A stretch of 64,000 nucleotides of DNA from CAWBOV01 sp963790525 (GTDB taxonomy: Bacteria > Actinomycetota > Actinomycetes > Mycobacteriales > Jatrophihabitantaceae), in contig CAWBOV010000003.1 of assembly GCA_963790525.1 (NCBI GenBank), positions 434,001-498,000 of the forward strand, read 5' to 3'. Position 1 is the first letter of the stretch; every line of letters starts with the position of its first letter. Shown piece by piece: positions 42,902 to 51,654 of the stretch. A program made the position numbers and the translations under genes. A model generated the notes under the pieces. The model worked only from the letters and a program-made list of their open reading frames with translations, ran no database searches and was not told where the DNA came from.

Positions 42902-43891
42902 TCATCCGACGGGGACCGACACCATCCCCGCCAGCCGCCCCGAGATGACGGACTCCGCGTCGGCGACGATGGTCCGGACGAGCTCGGCGCACGAGGGGAC
43001 GTCGTGGATGAGCCCCTGGGCGATGCCGGCCCACCACAGCCCGTTGTCCATCTCGCCGCGGGCGAGGACGTTCTCGCGACCGCGAGCCCCGGAGGCCAGC
43101 GCCGCGATGTCGGCGAACGTCGAACCCTCCCGCGCCTCGATGGCGAGGATCTCCTGCGACACGGCGTTGCGGGCGACCCGGGCGGTGTTGCGGAACGTGC
43201 GGAAGACGAGATCCGTCGCGTGCTCGTCGTTGTCGACGATCTGCTGCTTCACGTTCGCGTGCACCGGTGCCTCGGCCGTGGCGACGAAGCGGGTCCCCAT
43301 GTTGATCGCGGACGCGCCGAGGGCGAGGGCGGCGACCAGGCCGCGGCCGTCGGCGAAGCCGCCGCTGGCGATGATCGGGACGGTGAGCGCATCCGCCGCG
43401 GCGGCGATGAGCACCAGCCCCGGCAGGTCCGCCTCACCCGGGTGGCCGGCGCACTCGAACCCGTCGATGCTCACCGCGTCCACACCGATCGACTGCGCCT
43501 TCAGCGCGTGCCGCACGGTCACCGCCTTGTGGATGACCTTGATGCCGGCGTCCTTGACCTTGGCCAGGAAGGGTTCGGGATTGCGCCCGGCGGTCTCCAG
43601 GAACGGGATCCCCGCCTCGATGATCGCGTCGATGTACTCGTCGTAGGGGACCGGGTTCACGGTCGGCATGATGGTGAGGTTCACCCCGAAGGGCCGTTCG
43701 GTGAGCGAGCGGCACCGGGCGATCTCCGCACTCAGCGCCTCGGGCGTCGGCTGTGTGAGCGCGGTGAGGAAGCCCAGCGCGCCCGCCTCCGCGACGGCGG
43801 AGATCAGGTCGGCGGTACCGACGCCGGTCATGCCGCCGCACACGATGGGGTGCTCGATGCCGAACTCGGTGGTGAAGCGGGTCGTCAGCAC
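42902..43891 (-). CDS. Nitronate monooxygenase
   Basis: 329 aa FMN-dependent TIM-barrel enzyme (former 2-nitropropane dioxygenase family). Landmarks: HPIVCGGMTGVGTADLISAV, FECAGHPGEADL and IIASGGFADGRGLVAALALG followed by ASAINMGTRFVATAEAPVH, which together form the FMN phosphate and catalytic sites. Oxidises nitronates such as propionate 3-nitronate, releasing nitrite. GTG start with GAGGAG 7 bases upstream. It lies 67 bp after a formate/nitrite channel gene on the same strand, which fits handling of the nitrite made. Fatty-enoyl reductases share the fold, so the substrate is not certain. Confidence 0.88.
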   Translation of the reverse strand: MLTTRFTTEFGIEHPIVCGGMTGVGTADLISAVAEAGALGFLTALTQPTPEALSAEIARCRSLTERPFGVNLTIMPTVNPVPYDEYIDAIIEAGIPFLETAGRNPEPFLAKVKDAGIKVIHKAVTVRHALKAQSIGVDAVSIDGFECAGHPGEADLPGLVLIAAAADALTVPIIASGGFADGRGLVAALALGASAINMGTRFVATAEAPVHANVKQQIVDNDEHATDLVFRTFRNTARVARNAVSQEILAIEAREGSTFADIAALASGARGRENVLARGEMDNGLWWAGIAQGLIHDVPSCAELVRTIVADAESVISGRLAGMVSVPVG

Positions 43892-43958
43892 GGCGGTCTC
43901 CTCGCAGCGGGCTACTTACAGAATTCCCACTACATTAATTAACGGGTCAACCCCACAC

Positions 43959-44810
43959 TCAGGCGTCGGACGCAGCGGCTCCCGCGGTGACCGGCAGGGA
44001 CGGATCCGTCGGCGCGTCCTTCACGTAGAGGTACCAGTAGGCACCGGCCACGAACAGCCCGGCTCCGACCGCATTCCCGAGGAACGCGAACACCAGGTTG
44101 AGGATCATGTTCGACGCCGTGACTCCTCCCGTGTGCAGGAACATCGCCGCGGGCAGGAAGAACATGTTCGCGACGACGTGGTCGAAGCCCAGCGCCACGA
44201 AGGCTGTGATCGGGAAGAGAATGGCCAGGATCTTGCCGCTGACGTCGGTGGCGGCCAGCGCCAGCCAGACCGCGAGGCAGACCAGCCAGTTGCAGCCGAC
44301 CGCCCGCAGGAACTGCTCGTAGTGCGTTTCGGTGACGGCTTTGCCCATGGCAATGGCGCCGAGTCGCGCGTAGCCCTGGGTCGCGCTCGCGGCGCCCGTC
44401 TTGCCGAGCACGCCGGTCTTGTCCGCCAGGAAGTACGCCACGAACAGCGACCCCGCGAAGTTGCCGATGGTGACGTAGAGCCAGTTCAGCAGCATGCGGG
44501 CCACGCCCACCTTGCGGTCCAGGACGGCGAGCGGGATCAGCGCCATGTTGCCGGTGAGGAGCTCGGCCCCGCCTATCACGACGAGGATCAGGCCGAGGCT
44601 GAAGACGATCCCGGTGATCAGGGTGATGACCCCGCCTACCTTGGCGGCGTCGAGGCCGGCCGAGGCGATGATCGCCAGCAGCCCGCCGAAGGCGATGTAC
44701 GCGCCGGCCAGGAAACCGCCGACCAGGGCCTTTCCCGGTCCGAGCTGGGCCTTCGCCGTCCCGGAGACCACTGCCGCGGCCGCGGTCTGCTGGGGGGTGT
44801 TGTAGGACAT
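43959..44810 (-). CDS. Formate/nitrite transporter family protein (FocA/NirC)
   Basis: 283 aa. Pentameric anion channel family with six helices. Landmarks: GFLAGAYIAFGGLLAI (helix 1), GAELLTGNMALIP, the NFAGSLFVAYF loop, and AFVALGFDHVVANMFFLP, where the FxHxVANMF motif holds the helix-5 signature of the FNT family. The ATG at 44810 has GAGAGGA upstream. The gene for a nitrite-producing monooxygenase follows, so nitrite export is the likelier role than formate. The N-terminal helix (TPQQTAAAAV) faces the cytoplasm. Confidence 0.9.
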   Translation of the reverse strand: MSYNTPQQTAAAAVVSGTAKAQLGPGKALVGGFLAGAYIAFGGLLAIIASAGLDAAKVGGVITLITGIVFSLGLILVVIGGAELLTGNMALIPLAVLDRKVGVARMLLNWLYVTIGNFAGSLFVAYFLADKTGVLGKTGAASATQGYARLGAIAMGKAVTETHYEQFLRAVGCNWLVCLAVWLALAATDVSGKILAILFPITAFVALGFDHVVANMFFLPAAMFLHTGGVTASNMILNLVFAFLGNAVGAGLFVAGAYWYLYVKDAPTDPSLPVTAGAAASDA

Positions 44811-45040
44811 CGCCGTCCTCTCGCTGGTGGGGCCGAGATCGAGCGGCGACTGCTTCACCGTCGCTCACGCTAACCCCGCCACCGCGACCCCGCATCACGA
44901 GCGACCGGCGCGCGGTAGCGCCGCGGTCGGCAACCGTTCACCTGGACGTCGACACGAGGACGACCGGCGTGCACCTGCCCGGATGAGGGTGGGTCATGCG
45001 GGCGGCGGCGTCCGCGCCGGACCCCCGAGAGGACAGTTCA

Positions 45041-46666
45041 GTGAATCGACGTCGACCCCTGGCTCTCGCCGCTGTCGGTACCGCGGCCCTCCTGCTGCTC
45101 CCGGCGGTGAGCGCATCGGCCCACAAGACCACGGCGCCGTTGGCCGCGCGTGACGACGCGTACCTGATCGGCGAAGGGAGGACGCTGAGCGGGAAGACCG
45201 GCGTCCTCGCCAACGACAGCGGCGTGACCGCGCTCGTCGCCCACACCCAGCCCGCCCACGGCACGCTCACCCTCGCCGCCGACGGAACCTTCCGCTACGT
45301 CCCCGACGCCGGGTTCACCGGCGTGGACACCTTCACCTACACCGTCAGCGATGCGGTCCACCTGTACCAGACCCATCTGCCCCCGCTCGCGACGATCGGC
45401 GGAGTCAAGCTGAGCGGCGGCGGCTACGGGTCCTCGCTCTACCCGGTGCCCGGCTCGAAGGACGAGTTCTACGGCCTCACCGACCGCGGCCCGAACGTCG
45501 ACGCCCCGGACGGCAGCAAGGTGGAGCCGCTGCCGGCCTTCGACCCCGCCATCGGCAGGTTCCGGCTCGTGGGCACCAAGGCCGTGCTGGAGAAGTCCAT
45601 TCCGCTCCGGGCAGCCGACGGCACGCCCTACAACGGCCTGGTCAACTCGCAGGCGAGCACGGGGGAGACGATCGAGAACCTCGACGGGGTCGTCCAGCCG
45701 AGTTCGCCCTACGGCTACGACTCCGAGGGCCTCGTCGCGATGAGGGACGGCACCTTCTGGGTCTCCGACGAGTACGGGCCGTTCATCACCCACTTCGATT
45801 CCCGCGGGCGTCAGCTGGGCCGCCTGTCCCCGTTCGACGGCTCGCTGCCGGCGGAGCTGGCCAACCGCGTCCCCAACAAGGGCATGGAGGGGCTGACGAT
45901 CACCCCGGACGGCACAACCCTCGTGGGCATGATGCAGTCGGCCCTGCAGCAGCCCGACCTGTCGGCCAAGCCCGCGAACGTGACCACGCTGCGGATCGTC
46001 ACCTACTCGCTCAGGACGCACGTCACCCACGAGTACCTGTACCTGCTCGACGACCCGAAGACCAACAGCGGTGCGGTCAGCGAGATCACCGCCCTGTCCG
46101 ACACGACCTTCCTGGTGGACGAGCGGGACGGCAAGGTCGAGCCCGGCGCCTACAAGAAGCTCTTCCGGATCGACGTCTCTGGAGCCACCGACGTCGGCCC
46201 GCACGCCTCGGTCGCGGGGGCGACCTACGACGCCGCGGCGGGTGGGCTGCTCGTCGGGCCGGCCCCGCAGCGGACGATCGAAGCGCTCGTCGGCACCGAC
46301 ACCACCTCGGCCGCAACGACCGCTCTGGCCGGCGTGGGCATCACGCCCGTGACCAAGAGCCTGGACGTCGATCTCGGCGGCCTGCTGACAGCCCTCGACC
46401 CGACCGGTGGGTTCTTCGGCCACGACAAGATCGAGGGAGTGGCGACCACGGACGGCGGCCGGACCCTGGTGGTCAGCAACGACAGCGACTTCGGCATCAG
46501 CGGGATCAGCAACAGCGCGGCCCCGTACCAGCTCACGCCCAAACTGCTCCCCGACGGTCAGCAGGACGACGGTGAGTTCCTGGCCATCGACACGACGAGG
46601 ATCGGCGACCCCACGAGCACCGCGACGGTCTCCATCTTCGTGACGCCTCCCGGGATCCACCGGTAG
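45041..46666 (+). CDS. Secreted phytase-like esterase with a Big_9/VCBS-type domain
   Basis: 541 aa. Signal peptide (NRRRPLALAAVGTAALLLLP, ending SASA). Residues about 35-110 form a cadherin/VCBS-like module (VLANDSG, then TFRYVPDAGFTGVDTFTYTV). The rest is the 'esterase-like activity of phytase' beta-propeller: FYGLTDRGPNVDAP, YGYDSEGLVAMRDGTFWVSD EYGP region, NKGMEGLTITPDG and GGFFGHDKIEGVATTDGG. Probably hydrolyses phosphoesters outside the cell, with Ca ions held by the Asp-rich loops. A GTG at 45041 with AGAGGA 6-8 bases upstream is the start. Confidence 0.85.
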   Translation: MNRRRPLALAAVGTAALLLLPAVSASAHKTTAPLAARDDAYLIGEGRTLSGKTGVLANDSGVTALVAHTQPAHGTLTLAADGTFRYVPDAGFTGVDTFTYTVSDAVHLYQTHLPPLATIGGVKLSGGGYGSSLYPVPGSKDEFYGLTDRGPNVDAPDGSKVEPLPAFDPAIGRFRLVGTKAVLEKSIPLRAADGTPYNGLVNSQASTGETIENLDGVVQPSSPYGYDSEGLVAMRDGTFWVSDEYGPFITHFDSRGRQLGRLSPFDGSLPAELANRVPNKGMEGLTITPDGTTLVGMMQSALQQPDLSAKPANVTTLRIVTYSLRTHVTHEYLYLLDDPKTNSGAVSEITALSDTTFLVDERDGKVEPGAYKKLFRIDVSGATDVGPHASVAGATYDAAAGGLLVGPAPQRTIEALVGTDTTSAATTALAGVGITPVTKSLDVDLGGLLTALDPTGGFFGHDKIEGVATTDGGRTLVVSNDSDFGISGISNSAAPYQLTPKLLPDGQQDDGEFLAIDTTRIGDPTSTATVSIFVTPPGIHR

Positions 46667-46675
46667 GAGAGGTCG

Positions 46676-46770
46676 CAGTTCCGCCTTCGTGGCACCATCG
46701 TTGAGGCTCGTCCGGGCTGGCTCGTCCGACAAGACCACGCTCGTCCGACAAGACCACGAAGGCGGAACTG
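46676..46770. promoter_or_regulatory. 17-bp inverted repeat that would mask the DUF1684 start
   Basis: CAGTTCCGCCTTCGTGG (46676-46692) and CCACGAAGGCGGAACTG (46754-46770) are perfectly complementary. The right arm includes the likely ribosome site GAAGGCGG and the first base of the GTG start at 46770. Folding of the RNA would block translation. The 61-nt loop contains a 19-bp exact tandem repeat. Confidence 0.65.
46721..46758. repeat. 19-bp exact tandem repeat
   Basis: CTCGTCCGACAAGACCACG is present twice back to back (46721-46739 and 46740-46758); a third partial copy, GCTCGTCCG, occurs at about 46706-46714. The last four bases of copy 2 enter the right arm of the surrounding hairpin, so slippage or binding at the repeat could change folding. 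Confidence 0.9.
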
Positions 46771-47372
46771 TGACTGCGGAACTGGAACTCGTCTCCTGGC
46801 GGCGCGCGATGGCCGAGCTGTTCGCGGCCGTCCGCGCCGAACCCGACCCCGAGGACGGGCACCGGATCTGGCAGTCGGGGCGCGACGAACTGTTCCGCAC
46901 CCACCCGCAATCGCCGCTGCCCGCGGGGGATCCCCTGCGTGAGACGGGCCTGCCGATCTGGCCGTACGACGCGTCGCTGCGCTTCGACGTCGAGCTCCTT
47001 CCGCCGGACCGGAGCGAGGAGCTCGTCGTGCCGACCGGCGGGGACGACACGACCGCGCTGCAGTTGATCGGCCACGTGCACCTGCCCGCCCCGGTGGAGG
47101 CGCGCATCGACGTGTGGTGGCTGCACCAGTACGGCGGGGGGATCTTCATCCCCCTGCGCGACGGCACGGCGCGCGACACCAGTTACGGCGGCGGCCGCTA
47201 CGCACTCGACACCGCGAAGGGCGCCGACCTGGGCGGCGGGCCCGATCGTCTCGTCCTCGACCTGAACTTCCTGTACCACCCGTCCTGTCGCTACAGCCCG
47301 GACTGGGTGTGCCCACTGGCCCAGGCGGGCAACACGATCAGCTATCCCGTCCGCGCGGGCGAACGCCTCTGA
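46770..47372 (+). CDS. DUF1684 protein
   Basis: 200 aa. The C-terminal half is a clear DUF1684 match: GGGIFIPLRDGTARDTSYGG, GRYALDTAKGADLG, LVLDLNFLYHPSCRYSP and WVCPLAQAGNTISYPVRAGE, with two conserved Cys that may bind metal. The N-terminal part (WQSGRDELFRTHPQSPLP) is also typical. The biochemical role is unknown. The GTG start lies in a hairpin arm, suggesting translational control. Cytosolic, 103 bp after the phytase-like gene. Confidence 0.85.
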   Translation: MTAELELVSWRRAMAELFAAVRAEPDPEDGHRIWQSGRDELFRTHPQSPLPAGDPLRETGLPIWPYDASLRFDVELLPPDRSEELVVPTGGDDTTALQLIGHVHLPAPVEARIDVWWLHQYGGGIFIPLRDGTARDTSYGGGRYALDTAKGADLGGGPDRLVLDLNFLYHPSCRYSPDWVCPLAQAGNTISYPVRAGERL

Positions 47373-47419
47373 CGGGGAGCACCACCGCCGCCCCGGCCTC
47401 CGCAACGGCCGTTCCGTGG

Positions 47420-48721
47420 TCAGACCAGCAGCAGCCGCACCCCGTGCCCGGTCTGGACGCGCAGGTGCAGGTGCGCGGAGTGGGCGACCTGGGCGGCGAC
47501 GGCGCACAGCACGGCGAGCGGCACCAGTCCGGCCAGCAGCATCCCGGTGCGCGGACCGTAGTGCTGGTCGATGTAGCCGACGAGCGGACCGCCGAGCGCG
47601 CCGCTGCCGATGAACACGAGCAGGTAGATCCCCATCACCCGGCCGCGGATCGAATCGGCCGAGGCCACCTGCACGATCGAGTTGGCACCGGTGAGGAACA
47701 GCAGCGTCGCCGCGCCGACCGGCACCAGCGCCAGGCTGTAGGCCCACTGCGTCGGGGCCATCGACGCGATGATCTCGAAGCCGCAGAGCGCGGCGGCGGT
47801 GACCACGAGTGAGCGCAGCCGGGTGAGCATCCGCCGCGCCGAGATGAGCGCCCCCGTCAGCGAACCGCAGGCGACGATCGAGCTCAGCAGGCCGTAGCCG
47901 CCCGGACCCGACTGGAACACCGAGTTGGCGTACGCGGCCAGCGTGACGGGGAGGTTGATCGTGAACAGCCCGAACGAGCCGGCGAGCAGCACCGGCCAGA
48001 ACACGCCCGGACGGTCCCGCACGTAGCGCATCGCCTCGGCGAGCTGGCCGGCGCGGCGCGCGCGGCGCGGTGGCGTGGTGAGTTCCGACCGCCGCATCAG
48101 GCTCAGGGCGGTGATCGGCGCGAGGAAGGACACCGCGTTGATGGCGAAGGACCAGCCGGGCCCGGTCGCGGTGATCAGCACGCCGCTGACCGCCGGGCCG
48201 ATCAGCCCGCCCAGCTGGAAGACCGAGGAGTTGATGCTGATGGCGTTGCGGAGCTGGTCCGGCCCGACCATCTCGTTCACGAACGACTGGCGCACCGGGT
48301 TGTCCACCGACACCACGAGCCCGAGGCAGAACGCGACCACGAAGACGTGCCACTCCCGAACGGTGTGGCTCAAGGTGAGCGCGGCCAGGACGACGGCGAG
48401 CAGGGACATGCTCGTCTGGGTGGCCAGCAGGACCCGGCGCTTGTCGTACCGGTCGGCGATCATCCCGCCGACCAGGCCGAAGAGCAGGGTGGGCAGGAAC
48501 TGCAGGGCGGTCGTGATGCCGACCGCGGTGGCGCTGCCGGTGATGCTCAGCACCAGCCAGTCCTGCGCGATGCGCTGGACCCACCCCCCGGTGTTGGAGA
48601 ACAGCTGGGCGATGGCGAACAGGCGGAAGTTGCGGGTGTGCAGTGAGCTGAAGGTCTGGTGGCTGGTGGGCTGCTCGGTGTGGGCGTCGGCTGACGTCCC
48701 GGCGGAGGCTTTCACGATCAT
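47420..48721 (-). CDS. MFS transporter (MFS_3/EntS-like)
   Basis: 433 aa, 12 helices. LHTRNFRLFAIAQLFSNTGG is the branch-typical start, GLVGGMIADRYDKRRVLLAT is motif A, and RQSFVNEMVGPDQLRNAISI with LGGLIGPAVSGVLI supports an EntS/MFS_3-type exporter. Divergent from the LysR gene with an LTTR box between them, so LysR is its likely regulator. The start could be the ATG at 48721 or, 12 codons upstream, the one at 48757; neither has a strong ribosome site. Confidence 0.9.
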   Translation of the reverse strand: MIVKASAGTSADAHTEQPTSHQTFSSLHTRNFRLFAIAQLFSNTGGWVQRIAQDWLVLSITGSATAVGITTALQFLPTLLFGLVGGMIADRYDKRRVLLATQTSMSLLAVVLAALTLSHTVREWHVFVVAFCLGLVVSVDNPVRQSFVNEMVGPDQLRNAISINSSVFQLGGLIGPAVSGVLITATGPGWSFAINAVSFLAPITALSLMRRSELTTPPRRARRAGQLAEAMRYVRDRPGVFWPVLLAGSFGLFTINLPVTLAAYANSVFQSGPGGYGLLSSIVACGSLTGALISARRMLTRLRSLVVTAAALCGFEIIASMAPTQWAYSLALVPVGAATLLFLTGANSIVQVASADSIRGRVMGIYLLVFIGSGALGGPLVGYIDQHYGPRTGMLLAGLVPLAVLCAVAAQVAHSAHLHLRVQTGHGVRLLLV

Positions 48722-48795
48722 CCCGAATCTGGTGTGCGTGGCTGGTCCGCCCTCCATCCTGGCCCCGCCCGGCTCATAACTGAAAAGATTTGCAA

Positions 48796-48810
48796 CTATT
48801 ACTGTGATAG
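48796..48810. promoter_or_regulatory. LysR-type box CTATTACTGTGATAG
   Basis: CTAT-N7-ATAG, flanked by GCAA and CGAA, gives the T-N11-A symmetry of LysR-family sites. It lies in a strikingly AT-rich strip between the divergent MFS and LysR genes, 28 bp before the LysR start. Confidence 0.55.
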
Positions 48811-48838
48811 CGAATTGAAATGAGTGTGGGGAGGCGCC

Positions 48839-49699
48839 GTGTACGACCCCGATCAGCTGCGCACGTTTCTCGCGGTGGCCCGGACCCTGAGCTTCACCCA
48901 GGCGGCGGCGCAGCTCGGCATCCGGCAGCCGACGGTGAGCCAGCACGTGCGCAAGCTGGAGGAGTCGGTCGGGCGGCGGCTGTTCGTGCGCGACACCCGG
49001 ATGGTGCAGCTGACCGCCGACGGCGAGATGATGGCCGGCTTCGCCCGGTCGATCCTGGCGGCGAACGAGGAGGCGGTCGGTTACTTCACCGGCTCCGGGC
49101 TGGCGGGCCGGCTCCGCTTCGGCGTCACCGACGACCTCGCGCTCACGCCCCTGCCGAAGATCCTGCGCGACTTCCGTCAGCTGTACCCGCGCGTGCACCT
49201 CGAGCTGACGGTGGCCCAGAGCAGCAACCTGCAGCGCCGCATCGAGTCCGGCCACCTCGACCTCGCCTACCTCAAGACCACCGCGGCGGACGGCCGGGGC
49301 CGCCTCGTCCGGCGCGACCGCTTCGTGTGGGCGGCGACGGCCGGCACCCGCGTGGAGGCCGATCGCCCGATCCCGCTGGTGATCTACCGGGCGGGCGCGC
49401 TGAGTCGCAACCTGGCCATCGAATCCCTCGAGCAGGGTGGTCGGGCGTACCGCATCGTGTGCACCGTCCAAGGCGTGAACGGGGTCCTCGCCGCCGCCCG
49501 GGCGGGGCTCGGCATCGCCATCTTCGCGCGCACCCTGCTCCCGGACGATCTGGTGGAGCTGCCCGCGAGCGCAGGACTCCCGGAGCTCGGGGAGGTCGAC
49601 CTGGTGCTGCTGACGAACCCCCGCGCCACCAACGAACGGGCCGAGGCGCTCACCGCCGCGATCCTGGGCAGCCAGGCGGGCGCGACGCGGGCGACCTAG
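48839..49699 (+). CDS. LysR-family transcriptional regulator
   Basis: 286 aa. HTH at about residues 5-62: LRTFLAVARTLSFTQAAAQL, GIRQPTVSQHVRKLEESVGR, then LFVRDTRMVQLT. The substrate-binding domain follows (RLRFGVTDDLALTPLPKILR). GTG at 48839 with GGGGAGG 6 bases upstream. Divergent from an MFS exporter, the classic LysR-target layout. Effector unknown. Its 3' end overlaps the DUF3237 gene tail to tail by 4 bp. Confidence 0.93.
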   Translation: MYDPDQLRTFLAVARTLSFTQAAAQLGIRQPTVSQHVRKLEESVGRRLFVRDTRMVQLTADGEMMAGFARSILAANEEAVGYFTGSGLAGRLRFGVTDDLALTPLPKILRDFRQLYPRVHLELTVAQSSNLQRRIESGHLDLAYLKTTAADGRGRLVRRDRFVWAATAGTRVEADRPIPLVIYRAGALSRNLAIESLEQGGRAYRIVCTVQGVNGVLAAARAGLGIAIFARTLLPDDLVELPASAGLPELGEVDLVLLTNPRATNERAEALTAAILGSQAGATRAT

Positions 49700-50124
49700 C
49701 GGACCTCGTAGATGTCGTAGACCAGGCGCCCGTCCTGCACGGTGCCGCGCCCGACGGCCTGGACCGCGTTGAGCCATTCGTAGCGCTCGTCGGAGGTCTC
49801 GAACGTGGGCGCGATCGTGTACGTGCCGCGGGAGCGGTCGGCCCGGCCGTGGTAGGTGACGTAGATCGTCGCGCCGTCGTCGGTCTGCACGATCTGGCGC
49901 ACATCCAGCAGCATCGCCGTCCCCGGCCCCGGCATCGCCCAGTCGGCGCCGGGCCCGACGATCCGGCCCTGCAGGCGCTCGCCGTCCCAGCGCCCCTCGG
50001 CGATGGCCGCGATGACCCGGTCACCGAACGGGCCGCCCCTGATCTGGAACCGGTCGCCGCCGAGGACGGACACCCGGGCCAGCGGGACCAGCGTGACCTC
50101 GGACAGGGGCGGGTAGTCGGCCAT
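49696..50124 (-). CDS. DUF3237 family protein
   Basis: 142 aa. Small beta-barrel protein of DUF3237: SVLGGDRFQIRGGPFGDRVI, GRIVGPGADWAMPGPGTAML, LDVRQIVQTDDGATIYVTYH and FETSDERYEWLNAVQAVGRG are all typical. Function unproven; the fold resembles small beta-barrel binding proteins. GGAG lies 10 bases before the ATG at 50124. Confidence 0.87.
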   Translation of the reverse strand: MADYPPLSEVTLVPLARVSVLGGDRFQIRGGPFGDRVIAAIAEGRWDGERLQGRIVGPGADWAMPGPGTAMLLDVRQIVQTDDGATIYVTYHGRADRSRGTYTIAPTFETSDERYEWLNAVQAVGRGTVQDGRLVYDIYEVR

Positions 50125-50227
50125 GTGTGATCGCTCTCCGGTACCGGCCGGGGCCGGGTGCTGTCGACGGGCGGTGGCGGCGAGCATAGCCTCGGACCGT
50201 GTCGGGGCGCGGGCGAGGCGGGGTCAC

Positions 50228-50479
50228 ATGAGCGATCAGGGACTGGTGGGCAGAGTGGGCACGGTCGTGACCGCTGTCCGGGGTGGTGAGCACTCCGGCG
50301 AGGTCCGCGTCGTGGTCGAGGGCATCCCTCACTACTACCTCGCGTTCTGTGCTAAACCGGTACCAATCGGGAACGAGGTCCTGGTGGTGAACAACCGCGG
50401 CGCGCAGCAGGTAGACGTCGAGCCGTGGTCGCTCTGGCCGCTGGACGACGGTTCTGTCGGCAGCGAAGCGGAGGAGTGA
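50228..50479 (+). CDS. NfeD-like OB-fold protein
   Basis: 83 aa. GLVGRVGTVVTAVRGGEHSG, then GEVRVVVEGIPHYYLAFCA and IGNEVLVVNNRGAQQVDVEP follows the five-strand OB fold of the NfeD C-terminal domain (NfeD1b). No membrane helix. Its stop is 2 bp before the flotillin-like start, so the two are cotranslated. NfeD proteins partner with flotillins or stomatins in membrane microdomains. Confidence 0.78.
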   Translation: MSDQGLVGRVGTVVTAVRGGEHSGEVRVVVEGIPHYYLAFCAKPVPIGNEVLVVNNRGAQQVDVEPWSLWPLDDGSVGSEAEE

Positions 50480-50481
50480 CA

Positions 50482-51618
50482 GTGTTCGGATATCGGGTTC
50501 CTGCGCCGAACGAGGCGCTGCTGATCAGCGGCAAGAAGCAGCGCGGCACGGACGCTCCCCAGTTCAAGATCGTCACCGGGCACGGCGTCTTCGTGATGCC
50601 GATCATCTCCCGCGCCTCGACGCTGACCCTGGCGATGCAGGAGGCCGAGGTCGTCGAGGACTGCTTCACCCAGCAGGGGCTCACCCTGGCGGTGCAGGCG
50701 GTGATCGCGTTCAAGGTCGGCGACGACCACGAGTCGATCGCCGCCGCGGCCCGCCGCTTCCAGGGCGACCAGTCCCAGATGGCCACCCTGGTCGGGCGGA
50801 TCTTCAGCGGCCACCTGCGCAGCATCATCGGCAGCATGACCGTCGAGGCGATCATCCGCGAGCAGCAGACCCTGGGCGACGCGATCCTGGACGCCAGCAA
50901 GGTCGAGATGGGCCGGATCGGCCTGGCCGTCGACTCCCTGCAGATCAGCAGCATCGACGACAAGGGCTCGGGCTACATCCGCGCGCTGGCCGCTCCGCAC
51001 CAGGCCACGGTGAATCAGGCGGCGAAGGTCGCCCAGGCCGCCGCCGACCAGGCCAGCGCGATGGCGCAGCAGGAGAGCATCCGCAACCAGGACGAGTACG
51101 CCCGCCAGACCGCCGTCTCCCAGGCGCAGTTCCAGGCCGAGATCGACCAGGCGCAGCAGAAGGCCGCGCAGGCCGGTCCGCTCGCGGCAGCGCAGGCCCA
51201 GCAGGCGGTGCTCGCCGAGCGGGCGCTCGTCGCGCAGAAGAACGCCGAGCTGCGCGAGGCCGAGCTGATCGCGGAGGTGCTCAAGCCGGCGCAGGCCGAG
51301 GCCGAGCGCATCCGCCTGCTGGCCAAGGCAGACGCCGACGCGACGAAACTGTCCGCCGAGGCCGCAGCCGCGCAGGGGCGCATCGCCCTCGACCAGCTCG
51401 TCATCCAGCAGTTGCCCGAGATGCTGCGGGCGGCGGCGGAAGGTCTCCAGGGCGCCAACCTCACCGTCCTCGACGGCGCCGACGGGTTGACCGGCGTGGT
51501 CGCCTCGCTGGCCGGCCAGGGCATGGCGCTGCTGGACTCCGTCCGCAGCGGGCTCAACAGCCACGTCGAGCGGGACGATCCGCCGGCCGACGTCGATCGC
51601 CGGGCCATCGACTCCTGA
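50482..51618 (+). CDS. Flotillin-like (SPFH/prohibitin domain) protein
   Basis: 378 aa. The SPFH domain occupies about residues 1-175: YRVPAPNEALLISGKKQRGT, KIVTGHGVFVMPIISRASTL, SLQISSIDDKGSGYIRALAA. The following 120 residues are an Ala/Gln/Glu-rich coiled coil (QAAADQASAMAQQESIRNQD and onward), as in YuaG/FloA-type proteins, and the C-terminus has a helix (LTGVVASLAGQGMALLDSV). No N-terminal membrane helix is apparent; attachment may be by the hydrophobic first strand. GTG with GGAGG upstream. Organises membrane lipids and proteins with the NfeD-like partner. Confidence 0.9.
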   Translation: MFGYRVPAPNEALLISGKKQRGTDAPQFKIVTGHGVFVMPIISRASTLTLAMQEAEVVEDCFTQQGLTLAVQAVIAFKVGDDHESIAAAARRFQGDQSQMATLVGRIFSGHLRSIIGSMTVEAIIREQQTLGDAILDASKVEMGRIGLAVDSLQISSIDDKGSGYIRALAAPHQATVNQAAKVAQAAADQASAMAQQESIRNQDEYARQTAVSQAQFQAEIDQAQQKAAQAGPLAAAQAQQAVLAERALVAQKNAELREAELIAEVLKPAQAEAERIRLLAKADADATKLSAEAAAAQGRIALDQLVIQQLPEMLRAAAEGLQGANLTVLDGADGLTGVVASLAGQGMALLDSVRSGLNSHVERDDPPADVDRRAIDS

Positions 51619-51654
51619 CCGGCGGCCGCGGCCGCCAGGATCACGGCCGCGCGG

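Noticed and set aside
45038..47179. 713-codon minus-strand frame across the phytase-like and DUF1684 genes
   Set aside because: Arg/Gly/Val/Asp-rich composition, crosses the hairpin region and two real genes; shadow.
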